NCBI GenBank assembly: GCA_951802425.1 | Contig: OX637798.1 | Span: 1,178,001-1,242,000 of the forward strand | Direction of reading: 5' to 3' | From: Clavaria fumosa | Lineage: Eukaryota; Basidiomycota; Agaricomycetes; Agaricales; Clavariaceae | Length of the DNA stretch: 64,000 bases | Shown here: piece by piece, positions 22,867 to 32,956 of the stretch | Numbering within the stretch: position 1 is the first letter of the stretch | How the letters are laid out: each line of letters begins with the position of its first letter | Made by a program: the position numbers and the translations under genes | Notes under the pieces: generated by a model | What the model was told of the DNA's origin: nothing | What the model saw: the letters and a program-made list of their open reading frames with translations, nothing else | Database searches by the model: none

Positions 22867-25728
22867 ATGAGAAGGCTATTTCAGAGGGATAAACCCCACA
22901 AATTGACGAAAGGAGCAACCTCCAGGGATCTAGGCGTGCGTTCCCCGATGTGCATGCATTTCGGTTCTTAACCTTTGCTCATAGGAAGCGACGCCGTTAA
23001 CCTTCTCGGAGCACCCATTGCATAGTCATGTCCCTCGATCTACACACGACTCACAAAGCTCTATCGATGAGCAGTGGCAAGTCGTACCAGATCCAGGCGC
23101 TTATGAGGACTATCCGGTCCACTTACGCCCACCATCCGCTGCCTCGTCTCTGGTTCCCAGTTCGCTCGTTTCTCGTTCGCGCTTGAAGTCGCCTACTTTT
23201 GACGCAGCCATATCTTCAGGTAGGGCGAGAGATCGTGACGTCCCGGCAGTGCGTCAGAAGCCACTTCCCTCTCCAACCACCCCTGCAGCCGTGGGCATAC
23301 TCAGCGCTTTGGATCCAAGTCATCCCAAGTTGTACATTGATGAAGGGACGGAACCACGTTTTCCTCCAGAGGAGAAGAAGGAGAAGAAATCTTTCAACGT
23401 TTGGGGCAAGCCAAAGGAGAGCAAGGACAAACTAAAAGAGAGAGAGCGGGAAAGAGAGAGAGGGAGAGAGAGCGAAAAGGGAGGTATGAATCGACACAGA
23501 GATAACGAGCGGGCTGGGGACATCGCACGTTTGATAAGTATGTGCTCTGTCAATACTTTTTCCATTGGAGATATCTGCCGCTGATGTTCCTTGTTTGTTT
23601 CGATTCCTGACACGATGCTATTGGAACAGCACACTACGCAAATGTAAGGGCTGAGGATTGGGCATTCGCGCTTGAGATATGCGAAAGAGTGGACGCAAGC
23701 GAATCAAATGCAAAGGAGGCTATCAGTACTCTGCGGAAGGAACTCAAGTACACGACTTTCTCGTCCACATTTCCTTGTTGATTCATATACATCGACCAGG
23801 CACGGCGAACCCGCTATTCAGCTTTCTGTTGCCCGTGTAAGACTATTCAACTATTCTTTCTACTTTACTAATGACAGCCACGCCTCATCGCGTTCAGCTT
23901 TGGGCCATCATGCTTAGAAATTGCCAAGAGACTTTCATACTGAGCTCAATGTCGCGGAAATTTCTCGACACACTGGAAGAAACCATAACATCCTCCCGTA
24001 CCTCTCCTGTTGCTCGCGACCGCTTGCTTGAATATTTGGCAGGAGCCACTTATGAACAGCGTAAGTCGATTTGTCATATTCGTCTAGGCGGAGGCGTCTT
24101 CCTTATTGGATACCGCTTTATTGACGGAGTCGCGTGTAATTAGGTCTACGCGGCCTGCGTAGCGATAAAGAAGGTTTTAGTCCCTTGTGGCGCAGGCTGA
24201 AATCCGTTGATCAGCCGGAGGACGTATGTTGAGACGCCAATCTGACTGTCATTAACTCACGTCAACACTCGTGTCTAGGGTATCCCCCTCAACATTGCTG
24301 ATGGCCTACCGCCTGGGCCTAGCAGCGACCATGCCTCTTCAACTGAGGGCTCTCCTCGTGTGACAGTCGGTTACCACGATCAAACTGGCCAGAATACACC
24401 TGATTCCCCCGTTTTGGTGGATGTAAAGACAGTTTCTCCAAGCTTCTGATCATGGGCTCATAAGTGTTTTAGCATCGCGGTCTGTCTACACGAAATCGGA
24501 TCATACCTCCAGATGAAGATATGCGCCGCCTTTTCCAAGAGTGCAGAATTGCAGAAGGCAATGCTTCTTTCTTATCAAGTGCCCTCGTTCACACGAAACC
24601 TGAGGACTTACGGACGGGAATCACGAGGGTGCGGTCTCTCCACCTTTCCCCACCATCCAAGCCTTGATTCCATTGATGCTAGGAATTTTACTTGAAATGT
24701 CAAGCATCACAAGAACTCATTCACGCCCAGATCCCTTGGGCAACTGCCTCTGCAGAGCGTTCACGCGCTGAAAAAAACAAAACAAAACCCAAGCGAAATG
24801 ACTCTTATCCTCAACCGCCGTCGTTACCTGGTCACGAAAGAGTGAACGTTGAAACAACCCCAGAAGAGCAACTTCTCGCCGCCCTATTGAGCGCCAACGA
24901 AAAACTGTTAGAGGCCTTCAAAGTTCATCATGATATGGAGCGAATTTCCAGCGAACCAGGAGATTTCCAAACCGAAACCCGTTCAACCCAGACTGTAAGA
25001 CGTCTTCCGTCACAATATAATAATTAATTTAACATTTACATAATAAATTACAGCAAATACAACACGAAAATGAGAGCCCTGTTCCCTCCGACCATCATGT
25101 CCGTGTTCACGATCGGTCATCGCGAAGTCCTTCCCCTGTTCGATCTTTGAGCTCTGCATCACCACCCATTACGTATCGGGTGCGTCAAGCATCACACGAC
25201 CCGAACATTACGGAACCTATTGGCGTTCAAGACGTTCCGCAACCCGCACAAGGCCCACCGCCATTTACTGTGCTATTCTCGCCACCTGCGCCTCATGGAC
25301 CGCGCTCTCTTACACCGTCATCTATCTCGAGGACCTCGTCAATGAATAAGCCAAACGCAAGGACAGTTTCGCTTGACGAAAATCGGAACAGCAGTCCTAT
25401 CGGATTTCCACAAAATGAAAACTCTGAGGAAATTCCCAAACCAAGCGCCAAGGCCCTTGGTAAACGGAAAGTCATCCACGCAGAAATCGACAGTGAGCCG
25501 TCTATGATAAGCTTCTACTATATCCCTTCTCATAGTCTACTAGCGACAGTCGAGCATGGTAGTCTGGCTGACGGTGCAGCGGACACCTTCAGCATGTCTA
25601 GTTCGGATCTAGGAACCAGAGCACCATGGAATAATCGGGTGCAGTATGTATATGACGCGGCGGCGGAGCGCACTCAAGAACGACTGAAGGCAGGACATTC
25701 ACCTGCCCTCGTCAATGGCGTGCATTAG
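22867..25728 (+). CDS. VHS-domain trafficking protein (LSB5/GGA-like)
   Basis: Likely endosomal or endocytic adaptor. Exon 1 is MRRLFQRDKPHKLTKGATSRDLG, joined by an intron to a Ser/Pro-rich linker with a charged Arg-Glu repeat (23430-23475). The VHS domain follows over several exons: VRAEDWAFALEICERV, AKEAISTLRKELK, YGEPAIQLSVAR, LWAIMLRNCQETF, RKFLDTLEETITSSRTSP and RLLEYLAGATYE. Downstream, DMRRLFQECRIAEGNASFL and QLLAALLSANEKLLEAF look like a GAT-type helical region. The rest is low-complexity and disordered up to a final VQYVYDAAAERTQERL. About nine introns. Domain identity is good; the exact orthologue is not certain. Divergent from the DHHC gene. Confidence 0.75.
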
Positions 25729-26269
25729 GTTTTTGCATTCATATTCTAGAGTCCCCTCATTCTAAACACGTGTGCTGACACATCGAGATCTGTCTGAAAG
25801 TGCGTGTCCCCATTTTCGTGCTGCGCGAGCGCATTGAAGGGATAGCCCAATCATCTCACCAACTTACTGGCTACCGACGCAGCACTCACTCAGTCACCTC
25901 ACTATCATCTAAGAATGTCCATGTCAAAGCAATGGGTACATCGGATGACAAAGAGCTGGATTTAATACATATTGATGAATAATCCCATTGTTGATGAGAT
26001 ATTGTCTTGCGTCTTGCCATTGCTGCACTCAAAGAGCCTAGTCTGGCATTTTGAAAATGCCATCCAGTGAACAAACCCATTGCCTGTGAAGGGTGTGCAG
26101 GACTGATGTCTCGACAATGCCAATCTTCTGCAATCAAATGTTTGAGTCTCTGTAAAAATAGAGGATAGTTGTCTACAAGGACATGCATCTTGCTACTCAA
26201 TGCGGTCTAAAAAGGAAATCAAAGCGTATCTAAAGTCACAATTCGCGTATCAGCATTGTCATAAGTGCT
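25729..26269. other. Intergenic stretch between VHS and ARMT1 genes
   Basis: A minus-strand open frame (25886-26200, about 104 codons) lies just downstream of the ARMT1 stop. A splice from the ARMT1 end into it is imaginable but gives an immediate stop in the best phase, so I leave it unassigned. Confidence 0.4.
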
Positions 26270-28476
26270 TCAGGGAACATGGCCATACCTGCCGTTGACC
26301 CTCCACTTTTCTCCGCTTTGATCTAGCTTTTCCTCGACATCCTGGTCAATACCGACGACAACGTCCGCTTTAGCCGTGCGAAGACTAAGGATGGGAAAGG
26401 AACCTGCTAGCGGACCTATGGGATCAAGTTGGTTAACGGGCGGGGCGATGCGATGTAATAATATTAATTGACCTAGAGCAGTTGCAAATGGTGTTGATGC
26501 AGGCCATTTGACATCCCCAGTCAACCTGTGAATCTATGGCTTAGCACATATCCACATCAGCAGCATAGGCCAAGACATACTTCCGATAACTTCGGGCACA
26601 TAAGAACATTGAGGAGCTTTTAACAGAAGAGCTCCTAGCACAGGACTTACTTGAGATCACCCTAGCAAATGGCTGAAGCTCATGGAACGACACGAGAATC
26701 CTGTACACACCTTGAAGATGACTAGAGCACTCTCATGCAATGATTCCCAGACCTTCCTAGCCCTTGTCTGCATGTCCCAAAACGGCCATGGCTCCGCCCA
26801 AAAATTAGCATTCTCATCGGCTTCGCCCAAGCGGATTGCGGGGTCCACAGAAAGGGCAAATGTTCCATTGCTGAAGTGATTATGCAATCGGTCGGCCAAT
26901 ACTGACAAATGAGCCGCAGCCGAGGCAGAAGGGGGAGGAGATTGGAAAAAGGTCACATCTAAGAGGGAAGAGATGGTCGTTGTGAAGTCCAATGGCGTGG
27001 CATCAGATACAAACCAGGGGATGAGTTTGGGGCTGCAGGTGAAACAATGAAGAGGTACGGAAGCAAATGAAGCAGCAGATACATACTGGAAGACAACCTT
27101 GTCGACATACGGTGTCCAAGAGACAAGAAAATCTGCCAAAACAAGATCTGTAAACAGCTGGCTTCATATTACCATCCTACTTCCTTGGCCATAGAAATAG
27201 CACCACCCACTTCATAGCCAGCTAAACCGTCTGTCAGTTCTGATGACTTAGATACATAAAAGTATTGAACCTCCCACCGTTATCAAGCACAAAGTCCACC
27301 CTTGCATGATTCATTCCTTTGAGGTATCGCCATGCTGCTTCCTGGTCATCCCGCAGAATGAAGGACCTTCGCGCCTCTTGTTTCTCTATCCCGATTGACT
27401 GAAGTCGTGCAACATCCGAGTAAGATAAGTTGGTTAAGAGCGACAAGTCCTATAGGATATAAGCCAGTCCGCAAAAGAATGTAAATTTTCAATTGATACT
27501 GACTGTGGCATTTCCCCTTGGTCATTTCAGCGCATTGTAGCTGCTAAGTCAGGGCTCACTCACCAAAGACAAATTTGTAACATGTCTTTAAACAACTCGC
27601 CTAACTTGTCCGTGTCACTTGCTTTCATACTCTCAAGATTGCATAAAATGGTGGCAATCCCTGTTGGTTGATCGGGTATTCAACTTTGACAATTGGTGAT
27701 TCAGGGGGTACTGGACATACCATAGATAGAATCCCAACTTTGCCGGAGGGTATCTGTCTTCTGGTTTAGGAAGGGATCAAAATCATGCCAAAACTCAGTG
27801 TGCGAGAAGAAGCAGCGGACAAGGCGGTATCTATGTCCAATCGTTCCAGCCATTGTGTCACCCACTGGGAGAGGTGAACTCACAGATAGCACCTAGGAGT
27901 TATAATAGTGTGTTAGACATGCATTCTTGACAATATAAAACCACGAACTCTGAAAACAACCAGGGAGCTTTGAACCAAGTGTTCTTGCCACTAGCAGCGA
28001 GGCGAGCAAGTTCGCCGTTGTAGATCTGCACCCCCGCCTCACCATCATCTGGAAGTACCCTAGCTAAGCGATCAGTCATTTAGAACATGCTATTCCACGG
28101 CTTGCCTACTCTATTTCCATATCTCTGAGCATACGATATTTCAACCGGCTGATTTGAGCAATGATATTCTTCCCTTCGTCCAGCTGACTCGGACGCTCTT
28201 GCGCTTGCTTAACCTTGACCACCACGGAGCGTAGTTGGAGAGTGAGGGTGTGATTTACACGGTACACCTCGTTGACAATGTTGGTTAGGATTGCGGGCCA
28301 ACGTTTAAGAACGGTTTCGTAGCTAGTAGACACCAGTTGAGTCAAGGTGGCAAGAAGTCAACTAACAAGACTAACGCAAAACTACTGTATATCAGTTTCA
28401 AAACTTTACTCGGATATAGCCAAACACACCTCGATTTGTCCGTGGGGTCATAGGGCGGAAATGGGGCCTTGTACAT
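26270..28476 (-). CDS. ARMT1/DUF89 damage-control phosphatase
   Basis: Metal-dependent phosphatase family (human ARMT1, yeast YMR027W) proposed to remove damaged sugar phosphates such as fructose-1-phosphate. The N-terminus has APFPPYDPTDKS and, after splicing, ETVLKRWPAILTNIVNEVY. Then come RLKYRMLRDMEIE, NTWFKAPWLFSE, ATDLSLL, and the metal-site motif VDFVLDNAGYELFTDLVLADF, produced only by including an 11-nt microexon at 27211-27221. Further on are HPKLIPWFVSDATPLDF, WAEPWPFW, LVIFKGDLNYRKLTGD and LRTAKADVVVGID, ending WRVNGRYGHVP at 26270. The DN and the GDLNYRKL motifs are intact. About nine introns. The start at MYKAPFPP (28476) is preferred; the frame is open to 28572. Confidence 0.84.
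27211..27221 (-). other. 11-nt microexon of the ARMT1 gene
   Basis: CTGGCTATGAA between a 56-nt intron (27222-27277) and a 53-nt intron (27158-27210), both GT-AG. Including it turns LDN / LFTDL into LDNAGYELFTDL, the invariant metal-site motif of the family. Confidence 0.8.
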
Positions 28477-28606
28477 TCTCTGGAAGGTGATGAACCTTGA
28501 GTCAACGCGTGTTTGCTGAGTGCTGTAAGCACGAAGGGCAATCCTATGTACAGCCACAGCAGGGCTGATCAACTTCTGTCACAATGTAGATAAATAAATA
28601 AAAATT

Positions 28607-29125
28607 TTAGGTGGAGGGGGGCGAGCCAGGTGATGCTTGTAAAACTCCTTCGGGCTCCTTAAGCCTGGACTCCGCTCCAACTTCTCCCTCCTCCGCCTCC
28701 ACCCCTTTCTCCACCTCCGCACCCTTCTCCGCCGCTTTCTCTGCCTCCACATCCTTCTCCAGTCCCACTTCCTCCACCTCCCTCTTCTCCGCCTCCATCT
28801 CCACCCCCTTTTCCGAGCCCGCCACCTCCACCACCATCTTCTCCGCCTCCTCCTTCTCCTCCCCCGCTCCCCGCTTCCCCATCAAAAATTCCCGGAGGAT
28901 CTTCTGATCCTCCGCCCCCGCCTTCCGCTCTGCCCTCATCTCCTTCTGCTCCGCCCTCATCTCCTTCTGCTCCGCCCTCGCCTCCTTCTGCCACTCCTCC
29001 AACTCGAACACCCCGCGGACCACCAACTTGTAGATGGTTCTCACCACCCCGGTCTGCTCCACCTCCGCCTCCGCCCTGTCCACGTCCACCCGCAGCGCCC
29101 GCACCTCCTTCACCTCCATCAGCAA
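28607..29125 (-). pseudogene. 3' half of a Zn2Cys6-like coiled-coil gene split by a Plavaka transposon
   Basis: An open frame enters from the transposon edge with HNLLMEVKEVRALRVDVDR, then VRTIYKLVVRGVFELEEWQKE, a repeated AEQKEMRAEQKEMRAE coiled coil and a long Glu/Val/Gly-rich low-complexity tail. The matching 5' half lies at 35696-36219, and the same 8 bp (ATTGTGCA) flanks both sides of the 6.55-kb element between them. At the simple join the two frames are not in phase, so either an intron or a small indel existed. Function unknown; such genes are repeated in agaric genomes and are often linked to mobile elements. Confidence 0.6.
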
Positions 29126-29307
29126 ATTGTGCATAAACTTTTTGACTTTTTGACTTGTGCAAGTGAAAAAGTGAAAAAGCGGAAAAGTTTATATTATGCC
29201 AATGCCAGTAGATGGTCTTGAAACAGTTGTAAGTTAAAAAAGCCTAAAAAGCCTAAAAATTCGGTAAAAGCTACGGGAAGTGCAGAAAAGTGACATAGTC
29301 GTTAAAG

Positions 29308-32300
29308 CTACGTTAGGAGTTCATGAGCATGCTGGTCAATGAAAGGGTTAACAAAATAGGAATTCCATGCATCGAGAGCGTCAGTGTGTTTCAACTCCAC
29401 TGGAAGAAATCCTTTGCCATAGCAAGGTAGAAGATGTGCACCGCGAAGAATTGTCTCAAGGTGGATCACCTGGACAGGAGGCTCACCATCTTCGTCTTGC
29501 TCACGTTGCAGCCTCCACATGCCAGTCTCCTCATTGCGTTCAGGGCTGTCGTTTGGATGGGTAAACCAAGTCACAAGAGCACATGGGATTTCCTTGCCAT
29601 GGTAAGGATCAAAGTAAGCAAAGAGGAGCCATACTCGGGCAACCAGGAGCCCACTCATAGCCTCTGTGTCATCACCAACAGCGACAAAAACAGTGTCAAA
29701 GCGAGGTGAACCCCCATAATTGGGGTTTGCATGGATAACCTCTCGATGCATCCCACCTGTTCCGCAAAGATCGCTAGGTGCATAAAATTCCACCCTAGCA
29801 GAATGGAAAATGCGAATTGGTCCATCAAATGAATTGTCAAGCGGCACCTGGTGGCGAGAGTTGGGATGGTTTTGCATATGGATAAATTTTTGAAGAGCAT
29901 GGGGTAAGCCAGGCCGACGAATGAAGGCAGAAAGTTTGGTGAGATTGGTGGGATATTTGGTCTCTGAAGCAGAGATTAGCACATGTCTTCAAACACAGTT
30001 AGAACGTACGATGTCGGGATGCAAGCCAGATATTAGTCTTGGCTCTTGGGCCTGAAACCGGCTCTATGTCGTGGTCCCCTTCGTCGCCATCACTATCCGA
30101 TGCATCACTGGATTCTACGGATGCACCGGTCCAAGGCCGGATAGATGGTGGTTCACCTGCGAACTGCTGGGCCATGTAGTTGGTTACACTTCCATCTAGC
30201 ATACCTCGCTGCCTGAAGACACGTTGCAGTGCCATGAGCTTGTCTGAACGAGTGATAGATAGAATCATTTGAGGCAATGGTTTGTTACGATTAGATCGAC
30301 GCCACGGGTCCTTCACAGCCTTTTTATGCTTTGCTTCAGTCTGCGAAGTGCAGGTACCATTCGGAGAACCAAAGCGCTCGATTGCGTTGGGGTAATGCAT
30401 TAAAGAGTGTTGGCGTGGAAGGGCAAAGTCTTTTCGAATGCCAGTTGTGATAAAAATTTGTCGCAGTTGGTGGAAATCTGCAAGGTAATGCCGAAAGCGA
30501 GTGATCTCTGACGTTGTGATAGTATTACGTCGAGCTATATAGCAACAATTCATAAAGGCAGAAAGGCATTGAACCATTTGCCCTGGTACATGACCATGAA
30601 TTGCTGCAATATATACCTTAGAGTACCAATAACTAAACATGTTATGAAGAAAATAAAAGAATTCACCTTCATCAACGCTTTGGAATCATCGCCTGTCCAT
30701 TGATGAAAGTCGCAACCATCTGGGAAGCGGCGAAGCCCCGGATATGGTGGGACAGCCGATATTCTAATTCTAATCAGTCATCAATTAGGGTCAAGCGATC
30801 GACACCCACCTCCGATCAATGTCTTGAATGATTCTGAGGGCATGAGCCTTTCCATGGTGAAGGATTAAATATTCCTGGACCCATGATACCAAATGGTCTT
30901 TGAACACGCCTTTGATGAGTTGATGGAGTAGATCAGGTGTGATAAGTTCGTGGATATTGGCACGTGGGAAGTCATGGGTAAAGGGCTGAAGAAATCCTCA
31001 TCGAATGGTCTGAGAGGACAGGGAATTCACTCACAACGACATCAGGTCGTATCCCATACTCATCCCAAACAATTCCCGAGTCAAATGTCTCCAAGAGGAA
31101 GTCAGCCTTCTCATGCGTTCGCAGATGGGCATGGATATCATCCAAGTTGTGAGGGTGGGCATCGCATCTGTGTAGTGATATATAAATGAATTTAAAGCCA
31201 AAAAAGCGGCGGACTATATTACGTTGGACACCAGTTACTGACAATTCCAGAAAGCCATACTTGTTCTGGATAGTCAGCAATGTAAGGCCCAATTGAGAAG
31301 ATTGCTCGGCGGAAATGCCCATCAGGGCACTGAATGACCTCGGGAAAACTCATTGCGGGCTTGAGGGGGGTGTAAATATAAGCAAGACAAGCGTGATATA
31401 GTTGGCGGCAAAATTGTTGGTATTCAACAGTCGAGCGCTCCTGGGGACCAGCTTAAAACAAATTCAGGATATCTTGAGTGCAAATGGACGGTACATGGCC
31501 AAGAAATTGCACCTTTAGGGATGGGGAGAAAGGCGCATGGTAGGATACCGATACCATGAGCTCGTCTGGTTGGATTATCGATATTTCCTGGACTAATATA
31601 AAGCGGATGAAACTCTTGATGACCGGTTGCAACAGACGCAACAGTCTTGTCGCTTCCTGCAACTATGCTTATGAGCATGGCACCATGAGTTGATGGGTCC
31701 TTAGAAACTTCATCCTGCCGATCCATTGAGATCAGTAATGTGCATGCATATACAATACGTACCGCCTCTTTTGCAGCCCAGTCACCGGACATAAGATTTG
31801 TCCAGACTCGATCTCCAGCATCGTTAAATTCAATAAATGGGACATAGTCCCAGTGGCCATGAAAATCAGGGCACACAATCTGCTCATGGAGAAGACGACA
31901 TATATTACGGGTGAGAAGGATAAAATCTTCAGTCATCCATTTCGGTGAATCTTTAGTTACATGGCCTTGATACCGAAAAGAGACTGTCTTCCAAGGGTTG
32001 TTGCCCTGCCGAATCTGATCAATTGATTTGTACATGTCATCGGCAGACTTCCAGGGTACATCATCGAAGCCGTTTTTTGCCGATTGGGCTGCCCAGAGCC
32101 GCAGGGCTCGATCGATTGCTGTTCCCGAACTTTGTTGTTGAGAGAAGTGGAAATAAGCGAACTCGAAAGAGAGCCGATCTTCAAATGGATGAAATGGGTT
32201 TTCGGATGTTGCATCCAGAGGTTCACGAGGAGGAGGCGGAGTGGTTGGTGATATATAACAGCCATCCTTATCACATGTACGAGCTGAGCACCTCATTAGT

Positions 32301-32805
32301 CAAAGAGCCATCCAAATGAAAAGATTGCTCACCTGTGAGTAGGGATGCCACGGTTCGGTTCTGAACTTTGGTTCGAACCTGAACTGGACTGGACCAAACC
32401 GAAAATGAGGTTCAGGTTCAGCCAAGTGGGTGAACCGAACCAAAATTGAGGTTCAGAAGCCCAAATTTGGGCGAACCATTACCTTATTTGGTAAAAGTCC
32501 GGTCCAATGAACCGGACTTGGACCGAACTCAGGTTCAAGGTTCGGAATTTGGCCTGAACCAGACCTAAAGTCTGGTTCAGGGTTCGAAAAAATTGGCCCT
32601 GAACCGGACTTAACCGGACCGTGGCATCCCTACCTGTGAGATGAGGATGCGTCCACCTTTGAGTAGTCGTGTTCAATTGACTGCGTCGGGAAGATGTGGA
32701 AGGCGGTTGGCGGTGAAAGGCATTGACATGTTGAGTGAGACCACGAGCGGATTTTTTGCATTCTTTTGGGCAGCTTTTAACAGGGCAACGGTAGTCTAGA
32801 AACAT
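29308..32805 (-). CDS. Plavaka transposase (C2H2 finger plus DDE-type core)
   Basis: Exon 1 (32805 down to about 32641) encodes a C2H2 zinc finger CPVKSC-x8-LTQHVNAFH, the DNA-binding head of this family. Exon 2 (about 31424-32296) has CDKDG with TPPPPRE, LRLWAA, DMYKSIDQIRQGNNPW, DFHGHWDYVPFIEF, LMSGDWA, HGAMLISIVAGSDKT, ATGHQEFHPLYIS and RRAHGIGILPCAFLPIPK. Later exons give WDEYGIRPDVVVSEFP, ANIHELITPDLLHQLIKG, IAAIHGHVPGQMVQCLSAF, LPRQHSLMHYPNAIERFG, CTSQTEAKHKKAVKDPWRRS and the end FVNPFIDQHAHELL. Several introns remain. No frame-breaking stop was noticed in the main exons, so it may be intact apart from the MITE between exons 1 and 2. Confidence 0.82.
32340..32632. mobile_element. 293-bp hAT-type MITE
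   Basis: Terminal inverted repeats begin TAGGGATGCCACGGT on both sides (about 20 of 21 bp agree), and an 8-bp target duplication CCTGTGAG lies at 32332-32339 and 32633-32640. The inside is a degenerate mix of GGTTC/GAACC words with no coding capacity. TIR style and 8-bp duplication indicate the hAT superfamily. It sits inside the Plavaka element, so it is the younger insertion. Confidence 0.9.
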
Positions 32806-32956
32806 TATAGAAAGGCGCATATGAGGGGCATAGTTCATGGAGCGTAAGTGTACAATGTGGAGTCGCATTTGTGACGGACTTACAAATCTTGATCCACCGT
32901 ATTTGTTTGTCAAACCTCTTTCCACTTGACCTCCATTCACTTGACACCCAATCAAT

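Noticed and set aside
25886..26200. Minus-strand frame as a C-terminal extension of ARMT1
   Set aside because: The only GT-AG join in a usable phase gives an immediate stop, whereas reading through ends at a natural family-like terminus.
1..28600. Secondary-metabolite or defence gene cluster
   Set aside because: All identified genes are unrelated housekeeping genes with no synthase, transporter or regulator grouping.
28611..29162. Ser/Pro-rich plus-strand frame and Gly-rich minus-strand frame
   Set aside because: Both are shadows of the coiled-coil frame on the minus strand; composition follows the GGA/GAG-rich repeat.
32341..32632. Array of GGTTC/GAACC words resembling a CRISPR-like or tandem repeat
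   Set aside because: Unit spacing is irregular, and the block is bounded by inverted repeats and an 8-bp duplication, so it is the body of a MITE.
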